Of a stretch of 64,000 nt of DNA, positions 18,367 to 29,361 are shown piece by piece (positions within the stretch are counted from its first letter, which is position 1; each line of letters starts with the position of its first letter). The stretch covers positions 1 to 64,000 of the forward strand of contig NZ_JAOEBG010000025.1 in NCBI RefSeq assembly GCF_029836165.1, read 5' to 3'. A program made the translations under genes and the position numbers. This DNA comes from Pseudomonas sp. GD04091. Lineage in GTDB: Bacteria; Pseudomonadota; Gammaproteobacteria; Pseudomonadales; Pseudomonadaceae. The notes beneath the pieces are model-generated. The model was not told the DNA's origin. It searched no databases and saw only the letters and a list, made by a program, of their open reading frames with translations.

Positions 18367-20976
18367 TCAGATATCCCATACCAGGTTGATGGCGAAGTTG
18401 CGCCCCGGTGCGGTCAGGCGATCCAGGTTGGCCGGTTGGGTGACGGCCGCCTCGCTGACCCCGGTGTTGTTGCCTACGCTGGCGTACTTGCGCACGTCAT
18501 CCCACTGCCAGTACTTCTTGTCGGTCAGGTTGTACAGACCGCCGTTGATGGTCAGGTCGTCGGTGATCCGGTAGAACCCGGTCAGGTCGAGCACGCCGTA
18601 GCCCGGTGTGCGGAACTCCGAGCTGGAGCCGTCGGGGGCGAAGAACTGGGTGTCGTCCACGCGGTTCTTGCGCTTGACCACGGTCCAGCTCAGCTGGGTG
18701 CCATAGTCCACCTGCTCGTAGCCCAGGCCGAACACGCCCGTCAGCGGGTTGACGCTGTTGAGGGGTTGGCCGGTGTCGTTGTTTCGGCCATAGGCGTAAG
18801 CCACCGAGGCGATGGAGTACAGGCCTTCGGCTGCGCCGAAATGGTCAAGGTTCAGGCGGCCCTTGATTTCCGCGCCCTTGATGGTGGCGTGCTTGATGTT
18901 GTTGGCTTGGAATGTCGAGCCCAGGTTGGTGGACTGCACGGCATCTTCGTTGATGAAGTCGCGATACTTGTTGTAGAACACCGCCACATCGAAGTTGCCG
19001 GCATCGAAGTTGCCGCGCAGGCCGGTTTCGTAGCTCTTGCTCTTTTCCGGTTCCAGGCTCGAGTTGGGCTCGACCACATAGCCGCCCGCGAGGTTCTCGA
19101 AACGCCCGTACAGTGCCTTGGCGGTCGGGGTGCGGAAACCCTCGGCATACTGGCCGTACCAGGTGTAGTGATCATTGAAGGCATAGGTCACGCCGAGCTT
19201 GGGCGAAACGCGGTGCCATTTCTTTGCCGAGTCATCCACGTTGCTTGCAGGGGCGGCGGCGCCGTTCTGCAGCCCCAGCAGGTATTCGTCGGTCATGTGC
19301 GGGTCAAGCCGGGTGTAGTCGTAACGAAGGCCGGGCAGGAAGGTCCACTGGTTCCAGCGGATTTCGTCCTGGGCGAACAGGCTGTAGGTGTCGACGGTCG
19401 GGTCCGGGAAATCACTGACGCGCGCCTGGGTATCGTCCGCGCTGATTTGGCCGATGGCGCGGCAACTTCCGCCAACGTTGAGGCAGATGCCGGTACCACT
19501 GCGCGCGCCGGTGATCTTCTCGCGCTTGAGCGTGGTGCCGTAGGTCAGCAGGTGTTCGGTCGCCCCGATGTCGAAGGATTTGTCCAATTGCGCGTCGAAC
19601 ACCCACTGGCGGTCCTTGTAGGTGGTCTGGCGCTCGCGGTCCACCTGCCGGCCGCGCGCGAAGTAGAGCTCTTCGGTGGTCTGGTCGGTTTTGGCGATCT
19701 GGTAGTTCAAGCTCCACTTGACGTTATCGGCCAGCAGGCTGTCGAGGCCGAACTGGTGATTGATGCCGAAGCGTTCGCGGGTAACGGTGTCGTTGCCTTG
19801 GCGTGCGCGATAGGAGTTCATCGCCGGGAAGCCGGGAATGAACGGACCGCCGACGGCGCTCGGTACACTCTGGTCGCGATCGTCCTTGTAGCGCTCGTAC
19901 GTCAGGCCCAGTCGTGCGTCATCTGCATAGTTCCAGCCCAGCTTGGCCAGCACGTTGGTGGTGCGCACGTCCTCCGGGTTGGCCTTGCTGCGCGACAGGC
20001 CGGTGCCGCCGTGCTCGCCGTACGCGTCGGTTTCGTGGCCGTTGCGCTGGCTCAGGTGCAACAGACCGTCGAAATCGCCTTGGCGCCCCGCGACGGTAGC
20101 GGATGTCAGCCAGCTCTCGTCGGCGGAGCTATAGCCGGTCTTCAGGCGTGCGCCGACGTCCTGGCCAGGTTTGATGATGTCTTCGGGGTCGAGGGTGAAG
20201 TAGCTGACCGCACCGCCGATGGCGTTGCTGCCATACAGCACCGAAGCGGGGCCTCGCAGGATCTCCACGCGCTTGACGATCTCAGGGTCGACATAGTTGC
20301 GCTGGGTCTGTGCATAGGGGCCATAGAAGAAGCTGTCGGGGATCGATACGCCGTCCACCTGGGTCAGGACCCGATCGCCATCGATACCGCGGATGTTGTA
20401 GCCGTTCAGGCCGCTGCGCTGGCCGGTGCCGGACACCGACACCCCGGGCTCGTAGCGCACCAGCTGCTTGATGTCGTTGACGTTCTGCCGATCCAGTTGC
20501 TCGCGGGTCTGCACGCTGACGGTGCTCGGCACCTGGCTGACGTCCTGGGCGCTGCGGGTGGCGCTGACGGTCATCTGCTGCAGGGCGATGGCGTTGCCGG
20601 CGGACTGGCGCTCGAGCACCACGTTGCCGTTGCCGATCTTGCGGTAGCTCAGCCCGGTACCACGCAACAGGCGCTGTAGCGCCGCTTCCGGCGCCAGCGA
20701 GCCCTGCACACCGGGCGAGGCGACGCCATCGGCCAGCTCGGCGCTGAAACCGACCTGCCAACCGGTCACCTGGCTGAAGGCGTTGATGGCCTCGACCAGC
20801 GGTTGCTGGGCAATGGCGAAGCGGTAGTCACCCATGCGCGGGCTGCTCGCCTGGGCCGGTTCCGCGGCCAGCGCCGGCAGGCTGCAGGCGCCGCTGGCGA
20901 GCAATGCCAGGGTCAACAGGGACAATTGCCCGTGACGGCGGGTGGAAGAGGACGGGCGGGTTTGACCTGTGGGCAT
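18367..20976 (-). CDS. TonB-dependent heme/hemoprotein receptor with signalling domain
   Basis: 869-residue outer-membrane receptor. After a signal peptide (ending near PALAAEPAQA) comes a secretin/TonB short N-terminal signalling domain (about 50-125), which talks to FecR-type anti-sigma factors. The plug follows (about 140-260; VLYGSNAIGGAVSYF), then the beta-barrel. The barrel has FRTPTAKALYGRFE and EPNSSLEPEKS, variants of the FRAP and NPNL motifs of heme receptors. The adjacent fecI, fecR and hemO point to a HasR-like heme uptake system. The last residue is Ile, not the usual aromatic residue. GGGAG precedes the ATG. Confidence 0.9.
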   Translation of the reverse strand: MPTGQTRPSSSTRRHGQLSLLTLALLASGACSLPALAAEPAQASSPRMGDYRFAIAQQPLVEAINAFSQVTGWQVGFSAELADGVASPGVQGSLAPEAALQRLLRGTGLSYRKIGNGNVVLERQSAGNAIALQQMTVSATRSAQDVSQVPSTVSVQTREQLDRQNVNDIKQLVRYEPGVSVSGTGQRSGLNGYNIRGIDGDRVLTQVDGVSIPDSFFYGPYAQTQRNYVDPEIVKRVEILRGPASVLYGSNAIGGAVSYFTLDPEDIIKPGQDVGARLKTGYSSADESWLTSATVAGRQGDFDGLLHLSQRNGHETDAYGEHGGTGLSRSKANPEDVRTTNVLAKLGWNYADDARLGLTYERYKDDRDQSVPSAVGGPFIPGFPAMNSYRARQGNDTVTRERFGINHQFGLDSLLADNVKWSLNYQIAKTDQTTEELYFARGRQVDRERQTTYKDRQWVFDAQLDKSFDIGATEHLLTYGTTLKREKITGARSGTGICLNVGGSCRAIGQISADDTQARVSDFPDPTVDTYSLFAQDEIRWNQWTFLPGLRYDYTRLDPHMTDEYLLGLQNGAAAPASNVDDSAKKWHRVSPKLGVTYAFNDHYTWYGQYAEGFRTPTAKALYGRFENLAGGYVVEPNSSLEPEKSKSYETGLRGNFDAGNFDVAVFYNKYRDFINEDAVQSTNLGSTFQANNIKHATIKGAEIKGRLNLDHFGAAEGLYSIASVAYAYGRNNDTGQPLNSVNPLTGVFGLGYEQVDYGTQLSWTVVKRKNRVDDTQFFAPDGSSSEFRTPGYGVLDLTGFYRITDDLTINGGLYNLTDKKYWQWDDVRKYASVGNNTGVSEAAVTQPANLDRLTAPGRNFAINLVWDI

Positions 20977-21020
20977 CGAGAGCGCTCCCTGTCGCGCGAG
21001 GGGTTATAGGCAGGTACTTG

Positions 21021-21054
21021 TTCTCGTTTTCGAACGAGAATCAATCGTATTGGC
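21021..21054. promoter_or_regulatory. Hairpin and Fur-like box before the TonB receptor
   Basis: TTCTCGTT / AACGAGAA form a perfect 8-bp inverted repeat (21021-21040) with a four-base TTCG spacer. It overlaps a Fur-like sequence on the minus strand (21054-21036, GCCAATACGATTGATTCTC, 11 of 19 consensus positions). The site lies between fecR and the receptor gene. The hairpin has no T-run, so it is more likely an operator or RNA stability element than a terminator. Confidence 0.45.
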
Positions 21055-21102
21055 TATAACGAGACGGGTGACAGGCAGCGATCGCGTAAAAAAACTTTCA
21101 GA

Positions 21103-22065
21103 TCAGTTGAGAATCACCAGCGCAGGGTACTCGTGCAGTTGCGCCGAGGTGATATGGGCGAGGGCACGCAGGGTCTCCAGGGGCTGATCGAGGCGGTAGT
21201 TGCCGGTGACCGCGACCTGCTCCAGCTCGGCATTGCGGCTGATGATCCAGCCGGGGTAGTAGCGACGGACTTCCGCCAGCACCTGGCTCAGCGGGCAGTT
21301 CTCGAACACCAGGCGGCCTTCGACCCAGGCCAGGTCCTTGTGCATGTCCGCCCGCTGGCGTTCGCTGAAACCCTTGGGCCCGACGCTGATGCTGTCGCCG
21401 GCGCTGAGGCGGATGCGCTGGTCGCTCGCCGCCTGCAGGTCGACATCGCCGCGTTGCACGCGGACCTGGGCCTCGCCGTCGAGGTAGCGCACGGCGAAGT
21501 CGGTGTCGCGCACGCTGGCGCGCAAGGGGCCGGCCCGCACTTCCAACGGTGGCTGGCTGCTGCCGGGTACCTGGAAGTACGCCTCGCCCTGCAGCAGGCG
21601 GGCAACCTGGCGGCCGCCCTGCACATCGCTGGCGAAGGCCGAGTTGGTGTTGAGCAGCACCTTGGCGCCATCGTCCAGTTGCAGGCGCTGGCGCTCGCCG
21701 ACCACGGTGAGGTGATCGGCCTGCAGGCGCACGGGCAGGTTGCCGAAGGTGAACAGCCCGACCAGCAGCACGGCGGCGGTGGCCAGCGGTTTCCAGTGGC
21801 TGCGCAGGCGTCCGGCCAGCGAGCGCCGCTGTTGCCGGTGCAGTTGGGAGGCGGCCTGGCGCAGCGGCGTGCCGTTCCATAGCGCTTCGGCCTCGACATA
21901 GGCTTCGGCGTTCTCCGGCTCGGCGCCGAGCCAGTGCTCGAAGGCGCGGGTGTCCGCTTCATCGGCGCACTGCAGGCGGACCAGCCAGTCCAGTGCCTCT
22001 TCGCGGGCACGGGCGCGGGCGTCAGGCTCGGCGGGTGTCGGGCGCGGGGAGGAATGGTCGGTCAC
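21103..22065 (-). CDS. fecR: FecR-type anti-sigma/sigma regulator
   Basis: 320-residue inner-membrane regulator of the FecR family, relaying receptor occupancy to the ECF sigma factor FecI. The N-terminal cytoplasmic domain (EEALDWLVRLQCADEADTRA... EHWL, DUF4880) precedes one membrane helix (near 95-115, LATAAVLLVGLFTFG), then the periplasmic FecR domain (about 125-220) and a C-terminal STN-like part. I chose GTG 22065 because AAGGA lies before it; in-frame codons upstream to 22125 have no support. It follows fecI by 93 bases. Confidence 0.9.
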   Translation of the reverse strand: MTDHSSPRPTPAEPDARARAREEALDWLVRLQCADEADTRAFEHWLGAEPENAEAYVEAEALWNGTPLRQAASQLHRQQRRSLAGRLRSHWKPLATAAVLLVGLFTFGNLPVRLQADHLTVVGERQRLQLDDGAKVLLNTNSAFASDVQGGRQVARLLQGEAYFQVPGSSQPPLEVRAGPLRASVRDTDFAVRYLDGEAQVRVQRGDVDLQAASDQRIRLSAGDSISVGPKGFSERQRADMHKDLAWVEGRLVFENCPLSQVLAEVRRYYPGWIISRNAELEQVAVTGNYRLDQPLETLRALAHITSAQLHEYPALVILN

Positions 22066-22158
22066 GGGGAATCCTTGCGGCGGCATTTTTCTGCGCATGA
22101 TCGGCGCAGGCTCGGCGCATGGCAAGGGCTTTGCGCGTGCCGGCGGCGAGCGGTCAGG

Positions 22159-22671
22159 TCACTGATGACGATCGGCGACGCCCATGCAGATGGCCATGAT
22201 CAGTTTCAGCTCCTTCTGCACGGTGCTGGCCGATACCTGCAACTGCTCGGCAATTTCCAGGTAGCTGGCGCCGTGCAGGCGGCTGAGGATGAAGATGCGC
22301 TGCTGACGTGCGGTCAACTGGCCGAGGCTGACGCTCAGGTGCTTGAGCAACTGCTCGGCGTGGGCGGCGTCCTCGCTGCTGCCAAGCGGTGCGGCGACGT
22401 TGTGCAGGACCTGCTCGGGCACGTCGTCCACCAGGGTGCGGGCCTGGACCCTGCGGGCGCGCAGGTGGTCCAGGGCAAGGTTGCGCGCGGTCTGGAACAC
22501 GAACGGCTCCAGGTGCTCGATGGGGCGTTCGCCCAGGGCACGGGTGACGCGCAGGTAGGTTTCCTGGAGCAGGTCCTCGGCCGTGCTGGGGTTGCCCACC
22601 ATGCGCTGCAGCGTGCGCAGCAGGGTGAGGCGCTGGGTGAGGAACACTGAGTTGAACCGGGACTGACTCAC
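22159..22671 (-). CDS. fecI: ECF sigma factor, FecI type
   Basis: 170-residue iron-starvation ECF sigma factor. It has the region 2 core (AEDLLQETYLRVTRAL, QTARNLALDHLRAR) and the region 4 helix-turn-helix (ARQQRIFILSRLHGASYLEIAEQLQVSAST; shown here in part). It starts with GTG. In this family the sigma factor is released when heme binds the receptor and then transcribes the receptor gene. A strong Fur-like box (22697-22715) just upstream should repress it when iron is plentiful. Confidence 0.95.
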   Translation of the reverse strand: MSQSRFNSVFLTQRLTLLRTLQRMVGNPSTAEDLLQETYLRVTRALGERPIEHLEPFVFQTARNLALDHLRARRVQARTLVDDVPEQVLHNVAAPLGSSEDAAHAEQLLKHLSVSLGQLTARQQRIFILSRLHGASYLEIAEQLQVSASTVQKELKLIMAICMGVADRHQ

Positions 22672-22696
22672 GGGGAAACCTGGCCATTGTGGGGTG

Positions 22697-22715
22697 AATG
22701 ATAATGCTTATCATC
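22697..22715 (-). promoter_or_regulatory. Fur box upstream of fecI
   Basis: AATGATAATGCTTATCATC (plus strand) contains TGATAATGCTTATCA, an almost perfect inverted repeat agreeing with the Fur consensus at 12 of 19 positions. It ends about 25 bases before the fecI GTG, overlapping the likely promoter. It is the best Fur site in the window. Confidence 0.75.
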
Positions 22716-22780
22716 CATGCCTCAGGTCAAGCACAGAAATGTCATGAGCAGGTAAAGGTCGAGGTTATTGCACCGAATTG

Positions 22781-22811
22781 CGCGGGAGCGGGTTTAGCCA
22801 CTCCCACAGGC
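22781..22811. repeat. Degenerate REP-like element
   Basis: CGCGGGAGCGGGTTTAGCCA followed by CTCCCACAGG forms a weak stem between fecI and the gap gene end. It resembles the GTGGGAGCGGG REP family, but only one arm is well kept. Confidence 0.45.
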
Positions 22812-22853
22812 ACGACACGAAGATTGCGGGCTGCCATGGTCCCGCGGGGGCGA

Positions 22854-23855
22854 TCACTTCGCGTTGAACAATGCCAGGCAGTTATCCAGCATGCGGTTGG
22901 AGAAGCCCCACTCGTTGTCGTACCAGGCAAGCACCTTGAGCATGCGCCCGTTGGCCCGGGTGTGATTGGCATCGAAGATCGACGACAGCGGGTTGTGGTT
23001 GAAGTCGCACGACACCAGCGGCAGGGCGTTGTAGCCCAGCACACGGGAGTGTCGGCTGGCCTCGAGGAACAGCTGATTGACCTCGTCGGCGCTCGCCTCG
23101 CGCTTGAGGTTGACGGTGAGGTCGACCAGCGACACGTTGATCACCGGCACGCGCACGGCCATGCCGGTGAGCTTGCCGGCCAGCTCCGGCAGCACCAGGC
23201 CCACCGCCTCGGCGGCGCCGGTCTTGCTCGGGATCATCGACTGGGTAGCCGAGCGCGCGCGGTACGGGTCGCTGTGGTAGACATCGGTGAGCACCTGGTC
23301 GTTGGTGTAGGCGTGGATGGTGGTCATCAGGCCCTGTTCGATGCCGAACTCGCGGTGCAGAACCTGGGCGATCGGCGCCAGGCAGTTGGTGGTGCACGAG
23401 GCGTTGGAGATGACCTGGTGCGAGGCGCGCAATACATCGTGGTTGACGCCGTAGACCACGGTGGCATCGGCGCCCTTGGCCGGTGCGCTGACGATCACCT
23501 TGCCGGCCCCGGCGCTCAGGTGCGCGGCGGCCTTGGCGCGCTCGGTGAACAGCCCGGTGCATTCGAACACCACGTCGATCGCGAGGGTTTTCCAGGGCAG
23601 CTCGGCGGGGTTGCGGATGGCGCTGACGGCGATGCGGTCGCCATTGACGGTGAGGCTTTCGTGGTCGGCCTCGACACTGGCGTCGAATGTGCCATGGACG
23701 CTGTCGTACTTGAGCAGGTGGGCGTTCATCGCGCTGTCGCCCAGGTCGTTGATGGCGACGACCTGCAGGTCCTGGCGGTAGCCCTGCGTGTACAGTGCGC
23801 GCAGGACGTTGCGGCCGATGCGGCCGAATCCATTGATGGCGATGCGTAGGGTCAT
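22854..23855 (-). CDS. gap: Glyceraldehyde-3-phosphate dehydrogenase
   Basis: 333-residue NAD-dependent glyceraldehyde-3-phosphate dehydrogenase, cytoplasmic, taking the triose phosphate from the Entner-Doudoroff split into lower glycolysis. The dinucleotide fold starts MTLRIAINGFGRIGRN; catalytic Cys154 sits in SNASCTTNC, and the C-terminal WYDNEWGFSNRM is conserved. ATG 23855 fits the family and has AGAGGTAA upstream. It is divergent from edd, and the gap is punctuated by HexR boxes, as in P. putida gap-1. Confidence 0.96.
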   Translation of the reverse strand: MTLRIAINGFGRIGRNVLRALYTQGYRQDLQVVAINDLGDSAMNAHLLKYDSVHGTFDASVEADHESLTVNGDRIAVSAIRNPAELPWKTLAIDVVFECTGLFTERAKAAAHLSAGAGKVIVSAPAKGADATVVYGVNHDVLRASHQVISNASCTTNCLAPIAQVLHREFGIEQGLMTTIHAYTNDQVLTDVYHSDPYRARSATQSMIPSKTGAAEAVGLVLPELAGKLTGMAVRVPVINVSLVDLTVNLKREASADEVNQLFLEASRHSRVLGYNALPLVSCDFNHNPLSSIFDANHTRANGRMLKVLAWYDNEWGFSNRMLDNCLALFNAK

Positions 23856-23920
23856 GACGTTACCTCTGGCAGTCGGGTGAAGCCTGTGGCACAAAGAGTA
23901 GCTTCACTGAAACGGTTTTG

Positions 23921-23935
23921 TTGTTGGAATTACAA
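23921..23935. promoter_or_regulatory. HexR box, gap side
   Basis: TTGTTGGAATTACAA is a perfect match to TTGT-N7-ACAA, the published HexR operator pattern in P. putida. It lies 66 bases before the gap start. HexR leaves DNA when KDPG accumulates, so gap should be induced by glucose. Confidence 0.8.
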
Positions 23936-23982
23936 GATTATTCAGCGAGAGATAGAAAACAAGCCTTTTTACTGGCAGTATT

Positions 23983-23998
23983 TTGTTTAAACATACAA
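23983..23998. promoter_or_regulatory. HexR box, edd side
   Basis: TTGTTTAAACATACAA matches TTGT-N8-ACAA. It lies about 124 bases before the edd start and 48 bases from the gap-side box, so the divergent pair is probably co-regulated by HexR. Confidence 0.8.
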
Positions 23999-24121
23999 CG
24001 AGTGGTCGGAGCAACCCTTCCTCGAACGCAGCAGGCAGCTTTTCATGGAGCCTAGGTCGCAATCGTTTGGAGGGGAAATGCCCGGTGAAGCCGCCCTTAC
24101 CGCTAGCCTGGAGTCCAGTAC

Positions 24122-25944
<1,823 letters not shown>

Positions 25945-25948
<4 letters not shown>

Positions 25949-26901
25949 AGGCATTGCTGGTCGGCGACATCGGTGGCACCAACGCGCGCTTCGCCTTGTG
26001 GCGCAACCATGAGCTGCAGGCGGTGCAGGTGCTGGCCACTGCCGACTACACCAGCCCCGAGCAGGCCATCGAGGCCTATCTGGCCGACCAGGGCATCGCC
26101 CGTGGCGGCCTGGCGGCGGTGTGCCTGGCGGTGGCCGGGCCGGTGGACGGCGACGAGTTCCGCTTTACCAACAACCATTGGCGCCTGAGTCGCAGTGCGT
26201 TCTGCCAGACGCTGCAGGTCGAGCGCCTGTTGCTGATCAATGATTTTTCCGCCATGGCCCTGGGCATGACCCGCCTGCGCGAAGGTGAATTCCGCGAGGT
26301 CTGCGCCGGCCAGGCCGATCCGTCGCGCCCGGCGCTGGTGATCGGCCCGGGTACTGGCCTGGGCGTGGGCAGCCTGCTGCGCCTGGGCGATCACTGGCTG
26401 GCGCTGCCGGGGGAGGGCGGCCATGTCGACCTGCCGGTGGGCAACGCCCGCGAGGCGGCGATCCATCAGGAGATTCATCGACAGATCGGCCATGTCAGCG
26501 CCGAGACGGTGCTCAGCGGCGGTGGGCTGATACGGCTGTACCAGGCCATTTGTGCGCTCGATGGCGGCACGCCGACACACAAGACCCCGGCGCAGATCAC
26601 CGACGCGGCGTTGGCCGGCGAGCCCCGGGCATTGGCGGTGGTCGAGCAGTTCTGCCGGTTCCTCGGGCGGGTGGCGGGCAACAACGTTCTCACGCTCGGC
26701 GCGCGGGGCGGGGTGTACATTGTCGGTGGGGTGATTCCGCGTTTCGCCGAGCTGTTCCTGCGCAGTGGGTTTGCCGCGAGCTTCGCCGACAAGGGGTGTA
26801 TGAGCGGCTATTTCGCCGGGGTGCCGGTGTGGCTGGTGACGGCGGAGTTCTCCGGGTTGCTGGGGGCCGGGGTGGCCTTGCAGCAGGCGCTGGATCACTG
26901 A
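25945..26901 (+). CDS. glk: Glucokinase
   Basis: 318-residue bacterial glucokinase, phosphorylating internal glucose with ATP. The N-terminal phosphate loop LVGDIGGTNARFAL and the glucose-binding LLINDFSAMALGM and GPGTGLGVG are clear. The ATG lies in the edd stop (ATGA). It supplies glucose 6-phosphate to Zwf; the glucose comes from OprB and GtsABCD encoded downstream. Confidence 0.96.
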
Positions 26902-26969
26902 TCGTCGGGGCCGCAACGCAGCCCCCACAGCAGACAGCAAGATCTGCGTTTACAAGAGGACTGACCATT

Positions 26970-27692
26970 GTGAGCACTGCCGGCAAATCGATCCTGATGG
27001 TCGACGACGACCAGGACATCCGCGAACTGTTGCAGACCTACCTCGCCCGTTGCGGCCTGCATGTGCACGCCGAACCCGATGGCCAGGGCTTTCGTCGTGC
27101 CCTGGACGCCAATCCCTACGACCTGGTGATCCTCGACGTGATGCTGCCCGACGAAGACGGCTTCAGCCTGTGTCGCTGGATACGCCAGCACCCGCGTCAG
27201 GCACGGGTGCCGATCATCATGCTTACCGCCAGTTCCGATGAAGCCGACCGGGTCATCGGCCTGGAGCTGGGCGCCGACGACTACCTCGGCAAACCCTTCA
27301 GCCCGCGTGAGCTGCAGGCCCGGATCAAGGCCTTGCTGCGTCGCGCCGACTTCGGCCAGGCGGCGCCGGCCAACGCCGTGCTGGCCTTCGACGACTGGCG
27401 CCTGGACACGGTCAGCCACCGCCTGTTCCACCGCGATGGTGAAGAGGTGATTCTTTCCGGCGCCGACTTCGCCCTGCTCAAGCTGTTCCTCGACAATCCG
27501 CAGCAGATCCTCGACCGCGACACCATCGGCAACGCCACCCGCGGCCGCGAGCCGATGCCGCTGGACCGCATCGTCGACATGGCGGTCAGCCGCCTGCGCC
27601 AGCGCCTGCGCGACACGGAAAAGCCCCCCCGGCTGATCCGCACCGTGCGCGGCAGCGGTTACCTGCTGGCGGCCCATGTCTGCCCGGCCTAG
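26970..27692 (+). CDS. gltR: Response regulator of glucose metabolism
   Basis: 240-residue OmpR-type response regulator. The receiver has acidic pair Asp12/Asp13, phospho-acceptor Asp56 (VILDVMLPDEDG) and the invariant Lys in YLGKPFSP; the winged helix follows (about 130-235). I chose GTG 26970 because AGAGGA lies nine bases upstream and the receiver starts there. It overlaps the sensor kinase by 17 bases. In Pseudomonas GltR with GtrS controls glucose uptake and Entner-Doudoroff genes, which matches this location between glk and gts. Confidence 0.93.
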   Translation: MSTAGKSILMVDDDQDIRELLQTYLARCGLHVHAEPDGQGFRRALDANPYDLVILDVMLPDEDGFSLCRWIRQHPRQARVPIIMLTASSDEADRVIGLELGADDYLGKPFSPRELQARIKALLRRADFGQAAPANAVLAFDDWRLDTVSHRLFHRDGEEVILSGADFALLKLFLDNPQQILDRDTIGNATRGREPMPLDRIVDMAVSRLRQRLRDTEKPPRLIRTVRGSGYLLAAHVCPA

Positions 27693-29130
27693 CGAGCGCC
27701 GCTGGCGCCTGCTGCCGCGCTCTCTGTTGGGGCGCATGCTGCTGCTGACCCTGCTGGTGGTGCTGCTGGCACAGGGGCTGTCGAGCCTGATCTGGGTGGC
27801 GCAGCTGCGTGCCAGCCAGCTGCAGGGGCTGCGCGCCAGTGCCGGCAGCCTGGCCCATTCGATGAGCGCCAGCGTCAGCTACTTCCGTTCGCTGCCGGTG
27901 GCCTACCGGCCCATGGTTCTCGACCAGTTGCGCAGTATGGGCGGGACGCGATTCTTCGTGTCGCTCAACGTCAAGCCACTGGATATGCCGGTGTTGCCCG
28001 TCACCCCGCGCAAGCGGGCGGTGATCGAGGTGTTCCAGCAGGTGTTGCACGAGCGGCTGGGCCAGCAGATGGAGATCTCCGTCGAGTTCGTCAGCCCGGA
28101 CGACCTGCGAATCTTCAACAGTGGCCTGAAGCTCGACGAGTTGCCCCGTTCGTGGGCGCACTACTCGCTGACCCTGGAGCCGCTCAACCCGCCGGTGCTG
28201 GTGACCCAGATCCGCCTGGGCGAAGGGGAGTGGCTGTACATCGCCTCCCTGCTGCCCGAGCCGTACACCAGCCTCGAAGCTGAACGCCTGCCACGCCAGC
28301 AGATCGGCTTCATCGCCATGACCACTGCCCTGTTGCTGTTGTTCATCGGCCTGCTGGTGCACTGGCAGAGCCGGCCGCTCAAGCGCCTGGCGCGTGTGGC
28401 GCGGGAGATGTCGCTGGGTGCCGACGTGCCGCCGGTGGCCGAGGGCGGCGGCAGCGAGGTGGTCGAGGTGGGGCGGGCGTTCAACAGCATGCGCGAGCGC
28501 ATCAGCCGTTACCTCACCGAGCGCTCGCAGTTGTTCAGTGCCATCTCCCATGACCTGCGCACGCCGATCACGCGGCTGCGCCTGCGGGTCGAGCTGCTCG
28601 AGGACGAGAAGCTGCAAGCGAAGTTCAGCCGCGACCTCGATGAGTTGGAACTGCTGGTCAAGGGCGCGCTGCAGTGCGTGAAGGACACCGACATTCACGA
28701 GAATATCGAGCCGATCGACCTCAACCAGGTGCTGGAGATGCTGGCCGAACCCTACCTGGGAGACGGACGCATCACCCTTGAGGGGCAGGCGCTGGCGCCT
28801 TATCCGGGCAAATCGCTGGCGTTGCGCCGCTGCATCGGCAACCTGATCGACAACGCCATCAAGTACGGCGAGCGGGCGCATCTGCGGATTCTCGACAGCG
28901 CCGAGAGCTTCGTGCTGCAGGTCGATGACCAGGGGCCCGGAGTGCCTGAGCAGCGCCTGGAACAGGTGTTCGAGCCGCACTTCCGGCTGGCCGGGCAGCA
29001 ACAGGGGTACGGGCTGGGATTGGGTATCGCGCGCAACATCGCCCATAGCCACGGCGGCGAGGTGAGTCTGCTGAACCTGCGCGAGGGTGGGTTGCGGGTG
29101 ACCTTGTACCTGCCTCGTACAGCCGAGTGA
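27676..29130 (+). CDS. gtrS: Sensor histidine kinase GtrS
   Basis: 484-residue inner-membrane sensor kinase. TM1 is about 18-40, a periplasmic domain runs about 41-208, TM2 about 210-229, then HAMP, the phosphorylated His292 in AISHDLRTPITR, and an ATPase domain with NLIDNAIKYG, DDQGPGVP and GYGLGLGIARN. The GtrS of P. aeruginosa is reported to respond to 2-ketogluconate or 6-phosphogluconate; this protein has the same context. Its start overlaps gltR. A REP pair follows its stop. Confidence 0.93.
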   Translation: MSARPSERRWRLLPRSLLGRMLLLTLLVVLLAQGLSSLIWVAQLRASQLQGLRASAGSLAHSMSASVSYFRSLPVAYRPMVLDQLRSMGGTRFFVSLNVKPLDMPVLPVTPRKRAVIEVFQQVLHERLGQQMEISVEFVSPDDLRIFNSGLKLDELPRSWAHYSLTLEPLNPPVLVTQIRLGEGEWLYIASLLPEPYTSLEAERLPRQQIGFIAMTTALLLLFIGLLVHWQSRPLKRLARVAREMSLGADVPPVAEGGGSEVVEVGRAFNSMRERISRYLTERSQLFSAISHDLRTPITRLRLRVELLEDEKLQAKFSRDLDELELLVKGALQCVKDTDIHENIEPIDLNQVLEMLAEPYLGDGRITLEGQALAPYPGKSLALRRCIGNLIDNAIKYGERAHLRILDSAESFVLQVDDQGPGVPEQRLEQVFEPHFRLAGQQQGYGLGLGIARNIAHSHGGEVSLLNLREGGLRVTLYLPRTAE

Positions 29131-29141
29131 CGCGATCCGTC

Positions 29142-29259
29142 TGTAGGAGCGGCCTTGTGTCGCGAAAGGGCTGCGAAGCAGCCCCAGCAATTTCAGTATC
29201 TGCGCCGAAGCCCTGGGGCCGCTCTGCGGCCCTTTCGCGACACAAGGCCGCTCCTACAG
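29142..29259. repeat. REP pair (118-bp unit)
   Basis: Forward unit 29142-29185 and inverted unit 29215-29259 of the TGTAGGAGCGGCCTTGTGTC family, enclosing a 29-bp spacer beginning AGCAATTTCAG. It lies between gtrS and the epimerase gene and may weaken read-through. Confidence 0.9.
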
Positions 29260-29340
29260 GGGGCTGATGTCACTGCATGGTGACAATTCGCGAGGCCTTC
29301 GTGACATGCCAGCCAGGACGGCTGACTAGAATCGGCTGAC

Positions 29341-29350
29341 AACAACAAGG
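29341..29350 (+). promoter_or_regulatory. Crc/Hfq-type A-rich motif before the epimerase gene
   Basis: AACAACAAGG lies 12 bases before the ATG at 29362 and overlaps the Shine-Dalgarno (AAGGAAG). It fits the AANAANAA motif bound by Hfq with Crc, which blocks translation in catabolite repression of Pseudomonas. Confidence 0.6.
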
Positions 29351-29361
29351 AAGACACGGCC

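Noticed and set aside
21069..21100. FecI-type promoter before the TonB receptor
   Set aside because: GAAAGT and TGTCA are present but about 20 bases apart, and a second candidate is worse. The spacing does not fit well enough to claim.
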